Assembly (NCBI RefSeq): GCF_903970965.1
Contig: NZ_CAJCKW010000001.1
Span: forward strand, 310,001-374,000
Direction of reading: 5' to 3'
Length of the DNA: 64,000 nucleotides
From: Aureimonas sp. ME7
GTDB lineage: Bacteria > Pseudomonadota > Alphaproteobacteria > Rhizobiales > Rhizobiaceae
The first letter of the stretch is position 1, and each line of letters begins with the position of its first letter. Below, in pieces: positions 18,095 to 27,641 of the stretch. Made by a program: the position numbers and the translations under genes. Below the pieces are notes generated by a model. That model did no database searches. It saw nothing but the letters and a program-made list of their open reading frames with translations, and was not told the origin of the DNA.

Positions 18095-18970
18095 TCAGCC
18101 CTTGCGCCCGAGCGCGTCCAGGCGGGCGAGGTGCGCCTCGGACAGCTGCAAGGCCGCGGCCGCGACGTTTTCGCGAAGATGGCCGCGGCTCGACGTGCCG
18201 GGAATGACGAGGATGTTGGGGCTGCGTTGCAGAAGCCAGGCGAGCGCGACGCTCTGCGGACTGGTCCCTGCTTCCTGCGCCACGGCCGACAAGCCGTCCG
18301 CCTGGAACGGGGTGAAGCCGCCGAGGGGAAAATAGGGGACATAGGCGATCCCCTCCTCGGCCAGCGCGTCGATCATCGCGTCGTCCTCGCGGTGGACGAG
18401 ATTGTAGTGGTTCTGCACGCAGACCACCGGGGCGATGTCGCGCGCCGCCGCCAGCTGGCGCTCCGTCACCGTGCTGACGCCGATATGGGCGAGGAGCCCT
18501 TCCTCCTGCATCCGCCGCATGGCGCGCATCGGCGTTTCGATGTCGTCCTCCGGGCCGCCCATGCGCAGGTTGACGATCGACATCTGGTCTAGACCGAGGC
18601 GCGAGAGATTGTCTTCCACCGAGCGGCGCAGGAAGTCCGCGTCGCGCCGCAGGATCCACTCGCCCGTCTCGTTGCGCCAGGCGCCGATCTTGGTCACCAG
18701 GGTGAGCGCGGCGGGATAGGGGTGGAGCGCCTCGCGGATCAGCCGGTTGGTGACGTGCGGCCCGTAGAAGTCGCTGGTGTCGATATGGTCGATGTCGAGG
18801 CTCAGGGCTTCGCGGAGCACGGCGCGCGCCTCGTCCGGGTCGCGCGGCTCGCCGAAGACGTGCGGGCCGGCAAGCTGCATCGCGCCGTAGCCCATGCGGT
18901 TCACCGAAATGTCGGTTCCGGGAAAGGTGAAGCGGCCGGCGGCCGTGGCGGAAAGGGTGATGCCGGACAT
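18095..18970 (-). CDS. pdxI: Pyridoxal reductase-like aldo/keto reductase (PdxI/YdbC type)
   Basis: An NADPH-dependent reductase. The closest known relative I recognise is E. coli YdbC/PdxI, which acts on pyridoxal in B6 salvage. The 291-residue protein shares its distinctive blocks: NRMGYGAMQLAGPHVFGEPRD, HIDTSDFYGPHVTNRLIREA, and LLQRSPNILVIPGTSS near the C-terminus. Asp and Tyr of the active site are in DTSDFYG and the lysine in LVTKIG. The position that is histidine in most AKRs reads VNLR here, a trait shared with YdbC. The start at 18970 precedes the family N-terminus. It is divergent from a LysR gene 91 bases away. Confidence 0.85.
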   Translation of the reverse strand: MSGITLSATAAGRFTFPGTDISVNRMGYGAMQLAGPHVFGEPRDPDEARAVLREALSLDIDHIDTSDFYGPHVTNRLIREALHPYPAALTLVTKIGAWRNETGEWILRRDADFLRRSVEDNLSRLGLDQMSIVNLRMGGPEDDIETPMRAMRRMQEEGLLAHIGVSTVTERQLAAARDIAPVVCVQNHYNLVHREDDAMIDALAEEGIAYVPYFPLGGFTPFQADGLSAVAQEAGTSPQSVALAWLLQRSPNILVIPGTSSRGHLRENVAAAALQLSEAHLARLDALGRKG

Positions 18971-19012
18971 GCTAGGGGCTCCTTGATGCGTTCGGGTCCA
19001 CCCAACATCGCC

Positions 19013-19070
19013 GTTCGCCACGGAATTGATAATCCGGCTCGCGGCGAATAGGCTGTTCGGTATGGCGAAC
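19013..19070. promoter_or_regulatory. Repeated GTTCGCC/GGCGAAC half-sites between pdxI-like gene and lysR
   Basis: GTTCGCC (19013-19019) is matched by its exact complement GGCGAAC (19064-19070), and a near copy, GGCGAAT, lies between (19043-19049). They span the divergent promoter region and reach the lysR start codon. This is compatible with LysR-type autoregulation, but the sites are short. Confidence 0.4.
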
Positions 19071-19988
19071 AATGACGCTCCGGACTCGCTCGACGATCTG
19101 CGCGCCTTTCTGGCCGTCCTGGAGGCGGGCGGGTTTCGCTCGGGCGCCCGCCGGCTCGGCCTGTCGCCGTCCACTGTCAGCGAGACGATCGGACGGCTGG
19201 AAGGGCGGCTCGGCGTTCCCCTGTTCAACCGGACGACGCGCAGCGTCACGCCGACCGAGGCCGGGCGCATCCTGGCATCGCGTCTCGGCCCCCTTCTGGC
19301 CGAGGTCGGCGCGGCCGTGAACGAGGCGGCGAGCTCGGTGGCTGAGGTGCGCGGGCGTCTGCGTCTCAACGTGCCGGGGGCGGTGATGGTCGATATCCTC
19401 CCACCGCTGGTCGATCGCTATCTCGAACGCCACCCCGCCGTCGAGGTCGAGATCGTGGTGGAGGACCGCCTGGTCGACATGACGGCCGCCGGCTGCGACG
19501 CGGGCATTCGCTACGGCGAGCATCTCGGGCAGGACATGATCTCGGTGCCGATCGGGCCCCGAAAGCAGGAATATGCGCTGGCGGCGTCTCCAGCCTATCT
19601 CGCGCGGCGGGGCATCCCTCAGCATCCGCGCGACCTCCTCGCCCACGACTGCATTCGCCTGCGTTTTTCCGGGGCGGCCATCAGTCCTTGGGAGTTCGAA
19701 CGCGGCGGGGAGGCGCTGACGCTCGACCCGCCGGCGCGCCTCGTCGTCGGCCCCGCCGGTTCGGGCGCGATGGTGAGCCATGCGCTCGCCGGGCGCGGCA
19801 TCCTCTGCACCTTCCGCAACTGGCTCGATCCGCATTTCGAAAGCGGCGCCCTCGTGCCGCTCCTGCCCGACTGGTGGCCGCGCTTCGACGGGCCGCGGCT
19901 CTACTTTTCCAGCCGCTTCATGCCCGCGACCCTGCGCGCCTTTCTCGATCTCGTCGCGCAGGAGCGGGCCTCCGCCGACAAGCGTTGA
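19062..19988 (+). CDS. LysR-family transcriptional regulator
   Basis: A 308-residue DNA-binding regulator. The N-terminal winged helix-turn-helix (residues about 8-65) reads LDDLRAFLAVLEAGGFRSGA then LGLSPSTVSETIGRLE and LFNRTTRSVTPTEAG. The C-terminal periplasmic-binding-like effector domain follows (VEIVVEDRLVDMTAAGCDAGIRYG). The ATG at 19062 is chosen over an in-frame start at 19026 because it puts the helix-turn-helix at the usual distance. Its divergent neighbour, the PdxI-like reductase, is the likely target. Confidence 0.9.
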   Translation: MANNDAPDSLDDLRAFLAVLEAGGFRSGARRLGLSPSTVSETIGRLEGRLGVPLFNRTTRSVTPTEAGRILASRLGPLLAEVGAAVNEAASSVAEVRGRLRLNVPGAVMVDILPPLVDRYLERHPAVEVEIVVEDRLVDMTAAGCDAGIRYGEHLGQDMISVPIGPRKQEYALAASPAYLARRGIPQHPRDLLAHDCIRLRFSGAAISPWEFERGGEALTLDPPARLVVGPAGSGAMVSHALAGRGILCTFRNWLDPHFESGALVPLLPDWWPRFDGPRLYFSSRFMPATLRAFLDLVAQERASADKR

Positions 19989-20173
19989 CGGCCGATCGGA
20001 TCGGGAGCAGGCTACCGGTCCGAAAGGGACGTCTCGTTCGGCCACGGGCCGGGTGATCGGTGCGGGCCGGGGAGGCCGGCGCCCTTTCATGACGCCGAAA
20101 AACCCGTGTGGGAGCGCGGTCGGCGGCTTGGAAGACGTCCCCGCAAGCCGTGTTCTCTGGGAGGAACCACAGC

Positions 20174-21694
<1,521 letters not shown>

Positions 21695-21760
21695 GCGAAC
21701 GCGAAAGAGCATGGCGGGTCGCGACCCGCCATGCCGTCTTCCCAAGAGGGACTCCCCATC

Positions 21761-22108
21761 ATGGACAAGGTCACCGCGACCCCGGAAGCCATGGCCTTCC
21801 TCGCCGAGATCGTCGCCGACCACGGCCCCGTCCTGTTCCATCAGTCGGGCGGCTGCTGCGACGGCTCCTCGCCCATGTGCTATCCGCGCGGCGAGTTCCG
21901 CATCGGGGAGGGGGACGTTCTCCTCGGCAAGCTTGCGGATGAGACGCCCGTTTATATCGGTGGCGCCCAGTTCGAGGTGTGGAAGCACACCGACCTCATC
22001 CTCGACGTCGTGCCGGGGCGCGGCGGCATGTTCTCGCTCGACAACGGGCGCGAACGGCGCTTCCTGACGCGCTCCACCGTCTGCGCGCCGGCGACCGGCG
22101 GCGCTTGA
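21761..22108 (+). CDS. DUF779 family protein
   Basis: A 115-residue protein of unknown biochemical role that accompanies ExaC-type aldehyde dehydrogenases. The conserved motif FHQSGGCCDGSSPMCYP contains three cysteines that could bind a metal or a thiol cofactor. YIGGAQFEVWKHTDL follows. The ATG at 21761 is preferred over 21731 because an aagaggg site lies 10 bases upstream of it. Confidence 0.85.
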   Translation: MDKVTATPEAMAFLAEIVADHGPVLFHQSGGCCDGSSPMCYPRGEFRIGEGDVLLGKLADETPVYIGGAQFEVWKHTDLILDVVPGRGGMFSLDNGRERRFLTRSTVCAPATGGA

Positions 22109-22179
22109 TAGAAAACCTCGATCACTAACAACGTCATCCGTCTTGACGGCGATGCTGGAACGGCCGATCGCATCGCAGC

Positions 22180-24474
22180 ATGACGACTGTTTTCATCGGC
22201 AAGAAATCGGCGGCGGCCGGCGGTTGGGGCGCTTTGAAAAGCTGCGGCAAGCGGCTGATGCAAAGCGGCTCGCCGCTCGCCGGCGCGCGCGCGCTCCTCA
22301 AGGCCAACCAGCCCGACGGGTTCGACTGTCCGGGTTGCGCTTGGGGCGATCCGGAGCACGGCTCTTCCTTCGAGTTCTGCGAGAACGGCGTGAAGGCGGT
22401 GGCCTGGGAGGCGACCGAAAAACGCGCGACGCCCGACCTCTTCGCCCGCCACACCGTGACGGAGTTGAAGCAGCAGAGCGACTACGAGATCGAGCTGAAC
22501 GGGCGCCTGACGCACCCGCTTCGCTACGACCGCGGGAGCGACCGCTATCTGCCCGTGGAATGGGCCGATGCGTTCCGCGAGATCGGCGCGATCCTGCGTG
22601 GTCTCGACAGCCCGAACCGCGCCGAGTTCTACACCTCGGGCCGCGCCTCCAACGAGGCGGCCTATCTCTACCAGCTCTTCGTGCGCCTCTTCGGCACCAA
22701 CAACTTCCCCGACTGCTCCAACATGTGCCACGAGGCGAGCGGCGTGGCACTCCGCCAGGCGATCGGGGTCGGCAAGGGCACGGTGCTCCTGGAGGACTTC
22801 GAGCGGGCCGACGCCGTCTTCGTGATCGGCCAGAATCCCGGCACCAACCACCCGCGCATGCTGGGCGACCTGCGCCGCGCGGCGATGCGTGGGGCGCGGC
22901 TCGCCGTGTTCAATCCGGTGCGCGAAAAAGGGCTGGAGCGCTTCGCCGATCCGCAGGCCAAGATCGAGATGATCCGCGGCGGCTCCCAGGCGATCGCCAG
23001 CCACTACTACCAGCCGCGTCTCGGCGGCGACATGGCGGCCGTGCGCGGCATGGCGAAGGCGGTGCTGGCCGCGGAGGACGCGGCGAAGGCCGAGGACCGT
23101 CCGGCGATCATCGACCATGCGTTCCTCGCCGAGCATTGCGCGGACTTCGACGCGTACCGCGCGGCGGTGGACGCCACCACCTGGGAGGAGATCGAGGACC
23201 AGTCGGGGCTGACGCGCGCCCAGATCGAGGAGGCGGCCGGCGTCTACATGGGCGCCGAGCGCGTCATCTGCACCTGGGCGATGGGCGTCACCCAGCATCT
23301 CCATTCGGTGGCGACGATCCGCGAGATCGCGAACTTCATGTTCCTGCGCGGGAACATCGGCCGCCCCGGCGCCGGCCTCTGCCCCGTGCGCGGCCATTCC
23401 AACGTGCAAGGCGATCGCACGGTCGGTATCAACGAGAATCCGCCGGCAGCCTTCCTCGATGCCTTGGAGGCGCGCTTCGGCACGCCCATGCCGCGCGAGC
23501 CCGGCCACAACGTGCTGGCCGCCATCGGCGCGATGCTGGACGGCACGGCTGAGGTCTTCGTCGGCCTCGGCGGCAACTTCGCGCGCGCGACGCCCGACAG
23601 CGCGCTCGTGGCGGAGGCGTTGGCGCGCCAGAAGCTGACCGTCCACATCGCCACCAAGCCCAACCATTCGCACCTGATGCCGGGCGAGGCGAGCTTCATC
23701 CTGCCCTGCCTCGGGCGCACCGAGATCGACCGCAACGGCGCCGGCACTTCGCAGATCGTCAGCGTCGAGGATTCCATGAGCATGGTGCACGGGTCGGGCG
23801 GCATCAACGCCCCGGCCTCGCCCCATCTCCTGTCCGAGGTCGCGATCATCGCCGGCATGGCCGAGGCGACGCTGGGCTCGGGCACCGTCGACTGGCGGGC
23901 TCTCAGCGACGATTACGACCGCATCCGCGACCTGATCGAGGACACGATCCCCGGCTTCGAGCGCTACAACGAGCGCCTGCGCGTGCCGCGCGGCTTCCAC
24001 CTGCGCAACGCGGCGGCCCACCGCGAGTGGAACACCGCGACGGGCAAGGCGACCTTCGGCGGCGAGGCGCTGCCGGCAGAGACCGTCCACCAGCGCGCGG
24101 CCCGCAACGCGCACCTCTTCGCGCTCCAGACCTTCCGCTCGCACGACCAGTACAACACCACGGTCTACGGCCTCGACGACCGCTATCGCGGCGTCTACGG
24201 CGAGCGAAACGTCGTGTTCGTCCACCCCGACGACCTGAAGAGCTTCGGTGCCTCCGCCGGGGATCTCGTGGATGTCGTCGGCGAGTTCGACGACGGCGTC
24301 GAGCGCATCGCCCCGGCCTTCCGCTTCGTGCCCTACGACATCCCGCGCGGGAGCGTCGCCGGCTACTATCCCGAGCTCAACGTCCTCGTGCCGCTGGGCT
24401 CGGCGGGCGTCGAGAGCGACACGCCGACCTCGAAGTCGGTCATGGTCTCGTTCCGCCGGCGCGAGGCCGCTTGA
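22180..24474 (+). CDS. FdhF/YdeP-family molybdopterin oxidoreductase
   Basis: A cytoplasmic molybdoenzyme related to formate dehydrogenase H, with unknown substrate (E. coli YdeP is linked to acid resistance). The 764-residue protein has a degenerate N-terminal metal site (FDCPGCAWG) instead of the complete iron-sulfur ligand set. The YdeP signature TSGRASNEAAYLYQ follows, then a cysteine-rich SNMCHEASGVAL and GQNPGTNHPRM for cofactor binding, and the FLRGNIGRPGAGLCPVRGHSNVQGDRT stretch around residue 390. The ATG at 22180 precedes MTTVFIGKKS. It overlaps the next gene by 4 bases. Confidence 0.88.
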   Translation: MTTVFIGKKSAAAGGWGALKSCGKRLMQSGSPLAGARALLKANQPDGFDCPGCAWGDPEHGSSFEFCENGVKAVAWEATEKRATPDLFARHTVTELKQQSDYEIELNGRLTHPLRYDRGSDRYLPVEWADAFREIGAILRGLDSPNRAEFYTSGRASNEAAYLYQLFVRLFGTNNFPDCSNMCHEASGVALRQAIGVGKGTVLLEDFERADAVFVIGQNPGTNHPRMLGDLRRAAMRGARLAVFNPVREKGLERFADPQAKIEMIRGGSQAIASHYYQPRLGGDMAAVRGMAKAVLAAEDAAKAEDRPAIIDHAFLAEHCADFDAYRAAVDATTWEEIEDQSGLTRAQIEEAAGVYMGAERVICTWAMGVTQHLHSVATIREIANFMFLRGNIGRPGAGLCPVRGHSNVQGDRTVGINENPPAAFLDALEARFGTPMPREPGHNVLAAIGAMLDGTAEVFVGLGGNFARATPDSALVAEALARQKLTVHIATKPNHSHLMPGEASFILPCLGRTEIDRNGAGTSQIVSVEDSMSMVHGSGGINAPASPHLLSEVAIIAGMAEATLGSGTVDWRALSDDYDRIRDLIEDTIPGFERYNERLRVPRGFHLRNAAAHREWNTATGKATFGGEALPAETVHQRAARNAHLFALQTFRSHDQYNTTVYGLDDRYRGVYGERNVVFVHPDDLKSFGASAGDLVDVVGEFDDGVERIAPAFRFVPYDIPRGSVAGYYPELNVLVPLGSAGVESDTPTSKSVMVSFRRREAA

Positions 24475-24773
24475 GCGAGGCAGACCCCGCCGCCGAGCTC
24501 GAAGCCCTGGTGGCCCGCGTTGCGGAGGCGCAGCCGAGCCTGTCCCCGATCGCGGCGGCGGTTCTGGCCGCGATCCATCTCGGCCTTGCCGCCGACAGCC
24601 GAAGCTTCGCCAACCGGCTGGGGCTCGCCCATGCGCTCGCGCTTCGCGAGGTCGGGGCGCTGACGGAAGCGGGTTATCTCCGCATCGAGCGACGGGACGC
24701 GAAGACGATGCGCGTCTTCTATGCGCTGGAGCCGGACGGCGTCGGGCTTCTGGAACGCGCGGCGGCGACTTGA
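24471..24773 (+). CDS. Small helix-turn-helix-like protein coupled to YdeP
   Basis: A 100-residue helical protein from a TTG start that overlaps the molybdoenzyme stop (TTGA). The middle LGLAADSRSFANRLGLAHALALREVGAL followed by GYLRIERRDAKTMRVFYAL looks like a small winged helix: a recognition helix, then a beta-hairpin. Proteins in this spot next to YdeP/FdhF enzymes are sometimes annotated as accessory subunits. Whether it binds DNA or the enzyme is unknown. Confidence 0.6.
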   Translation: MSEADPAAELEALVARVAEAQPSLSPIAAAVLAAIHLGLAADSRSFANRLGLAHALALREVGALTEAGYLRIERRDAKTMRVFYALEPDGVGLLERAAAT

Positions 24774-24789
24774 GGAGCGGAGCCGGTCC

Positions 24790-25275
24790 TCAACCGCCCG
24801 TCCTTCCCGCGACTGCCGCCTCGATCGCGGCGACGTCGATCTTGCCCATCGTCATCATCGCTTTGAAAGCGCGACTGGCCGGTTCGCCGCCCGCAGCCAA
24901 GGCGTCGGTCAGAACGCGCGGCGTGATTTGCCAGGACAGGCCCCAGCGATCCCTACACCACCCGCAGGCGCTCTCGCTGCCGCCGTTGTCGACGATCGCG
25001 GTCCAGTAGCGATCGGTTTCCTCCTGGGTGTCCGTCTGTATCTGGAACGAGAAGGCTTCCGAGTGTCGGAAGGCCGGGCCGCCGTTCAAGCCAAGGCAGG
25101 GAATGCCGGCCACCGTGAATTCCACGGTCAGGACGTCGCCCGCTTTGCCGGCGGGATAATCGCCGGGTGCGCGATGAACGGCGCCGACGAAGCTATCGGG
25201 AAACGTGTCGGCATAAAAATGGGCGGCCGCCTCCGCTTCCCCTTCGAACCAGAGACAGATCGTGTTCTTGGCCAT
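24790..25275 (-). CDS. VOC-family PhnB-like protein
   Basis: A 161-residue protein of the glyoxalase/bleomycin-resistance superfamily, in the PhnB-like branch that is often named 3-demethylubiquinone methyltransferase without proof. Typical blocks are NTICLWFEGEAEAAAHFYADTFP and VEFTVAGIPCLGLNGGP, then WCRDRWGLSWQITPRVL, which is diagnostic, and a C-terminal KAMMTMGKIDVAAIEAA helix. No metal site is obvious. It is convergent with the YdeP pair, 16 bases away, and 63 bases downstream of an aldo/keto reductase on the same strand. Confidence 0.85.
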   Translation of the reverse strand: MAKNTICLWFEGEAEAAAHFYADTFPDSFVGAVHRAPGDYPAGKAGDVLTVEFTVAGIPCLGLNGGPAFRHSEAFSFQIQTDTQEETDRYWTAIVDNGGSESACGWCRDRWGLSWQITPRVLTDALAAGGEPASRAFKAMMTMGKIDVAAIEAAVAGRTGG

Positions 25276-25338
25276 CTCGCCTTCCTCCCTGTTGAGGGGA
25301 AAGGGTCCGCCTTTCGGCGAACCCTGGCAAGCTCCGGT

Positions 25339-26169
25339 CTAGAACTTGGCCGTCATCGGATCGGGGCCGATCCGCCCCTCCGCCGAATCCAGGGCGGCGA
25401 TGGCCGACAGGTCTTCCTCGTCGAGGCGGAAGTCGAAGACGGCGATGTTTTCCCGGATGCGGCTCGGCGTCACCGATTTCGGAATCACCACGAGCCCGTT
25501 GTCGACGTGCCAGCGGATGATGACCTGCGCCGGCGTCTTGCCGTGCTTTTGCGCGATGCGGGCGATGGCGGGGTCGGACAGGAGCTGCCCCTGCCCGAGC
25601 GGGCTCCAGGACTGGGTGGCGATGCCGCGCGCCTCGTGGGCGGCGCGCAGGTCCCGCTGCTGGAAGCGCGGGTGAAGCTCGATCTGGTTGAGAACCGGCG
25701 TGACGCCGGTTTCCCCGATCAGGCGGTCGAGATGCTCGGCGGTGAAGTTCGACACGCCGATCGAACGCGCGCGCCCTTCCTCGCGAAGCCGGATGAAGGC
25801 CTTCCAGGTGTCGACATAGGCCTCGCGTGCCGGCGAGGGCCAGTGGATGAGGTAAAGATCGACATGATCGAGGCCAAGGCGGTTCAGGCTTTCGTCGAAG
25901 GCTCGCAGCGTCCGGTCGAAGCCCTGGTTCTCGTTCCAGAGCTTGGTGGTGACGAAGACGTCGCCCCGCGTGACGCCCGATTGGGCAAGGCCCCGGCCGA
26001 CGCCGCGCTCGTTCTCGTAGATCGCGGCCGTGTCGACATGGGTGTAGCCGGCCTTGAGGGCTTCCGCGACCGATTGCGTCGCCGTCTCGTCCGGCACCTG
26101 CCAGACGCCGAGCCCGACCTGCGGAATGGCGCGGCCGTCGTTGAGGGTGATCGAGGTTTGCTGGGACAT
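25339..26169 (-). CDS. Aldo/keto reductase (DkgA/YtbE type)
   Basis: An NADPH-dependent reductase acting on aldehydes or 2,5-diketogluconate-like compounds. The 276-residue protein has the complete AKR tetrad pattern: HVDTAAIYENERGVG (Asp, Tyr), FVTTKLWN (Lys) and VDLYLIHWPSP (His). NADP contacts come from IPKSVTPSRIREN near the C-terminus. The start at 26169 (MSQQTSITLNDG) matches the family N-terminus. The frame is open 17 codons further upstream but that part is proline-rich and unlike the family. Confidence 0.9.
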   Translation of the reverse strand: MSQQTSITLNDGRAIPQVGLGVWQVPDETATQSVAEALKAGYTHVDTAAIYENERGVGRGLAQSGVTRGDVFVTTKLWNENQGFDRTLRAFDESLNRLGLDHVDLYLIHWPSPAREAYVDTWKAFIRLREEGRARSIGVSNFTAEHLDRLIGETGVTPVLNQIELHPRFQQRDLRAAHEARGIATQSWSPLGQGQLLSDPAIARIAQKHGKTPAQVIIRWHVDNGLVVIPKSVTPSRIRENIAVFDFRLDEEDLSAIAALDSAEGRIGPDPMTAKF

Positions 26170-26308
26170 GGGATCGAGAGTCTCCGATGGTTCGGGCGAC
26201 AAGTCGGGCGCGGGCGCCAAAAGTCGAGCGAGCCGAAACGCCGCCCGTCGTGGAAACGGCCGGAGATCGCCTCCGGCCGTGGGTCGCGTCCTGTACGGGA
26301 ACGGCGCG

Positions 26309-27481
26309 TCAGCCGAGGTGGAACACGACCTTCGTGCAGCCGTCCTTCTTCTCCTTGAAGGCCTTGTAGAGGTCGGGTCCTTCCGCGAGGTCGGTGCTGT
26401 GGTGGCTGACCACCGAGCGCATGTCGATCTTCCCCTCTTGGATGAGCTTCGTCAGCGGCTCGAGATAGCGCTTCACGTGCGTCTGGCCGGAGCGCATCGT
26501 CAGGCCCTTCTGGACGATCTGGCCCATGTTGATCGACAAGGGCCCGCCGTAGACGCCCGGAACCGACACGACGCCGCCGGGGCGCACGGCCTTGATCGCC
26601 TGTGTCAGCACGAACTCGCGCTCCACCGGCGCGACCTTTTCCTTGATCGCCGAGATGAGGCCGCCCTGGCCGTGCCCGGCATCGGCCTCCATGCCGACGC
26701 AGTCGATCACCGCATCGGCGCCCTGGCCGCCCGTGATCTCCTTGATGCGCTCGAAGACATCCTCCTTCGCGAAGTCGATGATGTCGGTGGCACCGGCCTT
26801 GCGGGCGAGCGCGATGCGCTCCGGCACGGTTTCGATGACGATGATGCGCTCGGCGCCGAGCACCTTGGCGGACTGGATGGCGAAGTAGCCGACCGGACCC
26901 GCACCCCAGATGGCGACCGTCTCGCCGCCCTTCAGCTCGCACTGCTCCACGCCCTGGTAGCCGGTCGGGAAGATGTCGGTCAGAAACAGCGCGTCGTCGT
27001 CGCTCATGCCGTCCGGCACCACCATCGGCCCGACATCGGCCATGGGCACGCGCACGTATTCCGCCTGGCCGCCGGCATAGCCGCCGGTGAGGTGCGAGTA
27101 GCCGAAGAGGCCCGCCGTCGGATAACCGAACTGCTCGGCCGCCATCTGGCCGTTGCGGTTGGAGCGCTGGCAGACGGAATAAAGGCCCATCTTGCACATG
27201 CGGCATTCGCCGCAATTGATGTTGAAGGGCACCACGATGCGGTCGCCCTTCTTGAGCTTGTGATTGGCCGAGCCGACCTCGACCACCTCGCCCATGAACT
27301 CGTGGCCGAGAACGTCGCCGCTTTCCATCGTCGGCATCAGCCCGTCCATCAGGTGGAGGTCGGAGCCGCAGATGGCGCAGCTCGTGACCTTGATGATGAC
27401 GTCGCGTGCGTCCTCGATCTTCGGGTCGTCCACCGTGTCGCAGCGGATGTCGTTGGTGCCGTGCCAGCAAAGCGCTTTCAT
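26309..27481 (-). CDS. Zinc-dependent alcohol dehydrogenase (formaldehyde dehydrogenase-like branch)
   Basis: A 390-residue medium-chain dehydrogenase that uses NAD(P). The catalytic zinc ligand region CGSDLH and GHEFMGEVVEVGS are present, the structural zinc lobe is CGECRMCKMGLYSVC, and the nucleotide site is IWGAGPVGYFAIQ near residue 187. The long insertion around EADAGHGQGGLISAIKEK is seen in the formaldehyde-dehydrogenase-like subfamily. The start at 27481 (MKALCWHG) is the usual one. Glutathione-independent formaldehyde oxidation or action on larger alcohols are both possible. It is distinct from the FdhA at 42597-43781. Confidence 0.88.
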   Translation of the reverse strand: MKALCWHGTNDIRCDTVDDPKIEDARDVIIKVTSCAICGSDLHLMDGLMPTMESGDVLGHEFMGEVVEVGSANHKLKKGDRIVVPFNINCGECRMCKMGLYSVCQRSNRNGQMAAEQFGYPTAGLFGYSHLTGGYAGGQAEYVRVPMADVGPMVVPDGMSDDDALFLTDIFPTGYQGVEQCELKGGETVAIWGAGPVGYFAIQSAKVLGAERIIVIETVPERIALARKAGATDIIDFAKEDVFERIKEITGGQGADAVIDCVGMEADAGHGQGGLISAIKEKVAPVEREFVLTQAIKAVRPGGVVSVPGVYGGPLSINMGQIVQKGLTMRSGQTHVKRYLEPLTKLIQEGKIDMRSVVSHHSTDLAEGPDLYKAFKEKKDGCTKVVFHLG

Positions 27482-27641
27482 GGATGTTTCCCCGTATCCG
27501 GATATTGGGTGCGGCAACGGCGAAACCCGTCCTGCCACGTTTGAGGGGCAAGTTCGGGAATGGAAGGCTTGTTCCATGGGCCGAGATTGCCCGGAGGTCT
27601 CAAACCATACCCGGCCAACGATCCGGACGGGGCCGGGCGGG

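Noticed and set aside
18552-18580. Asparagine in place of the aldo/keto reductase histidine as a broken active site
   Set aside because: The VNLR sequence is shared with E. coli YdbC/PdxI as I remember it, so it is a family trait rather than a defect.
27482-27641. Gene in the gap between the alcohol dehydrogenase and the fused kinase
   Set aside because: Only promoter-like AT-rich sequence; no frame with a ribosome site.
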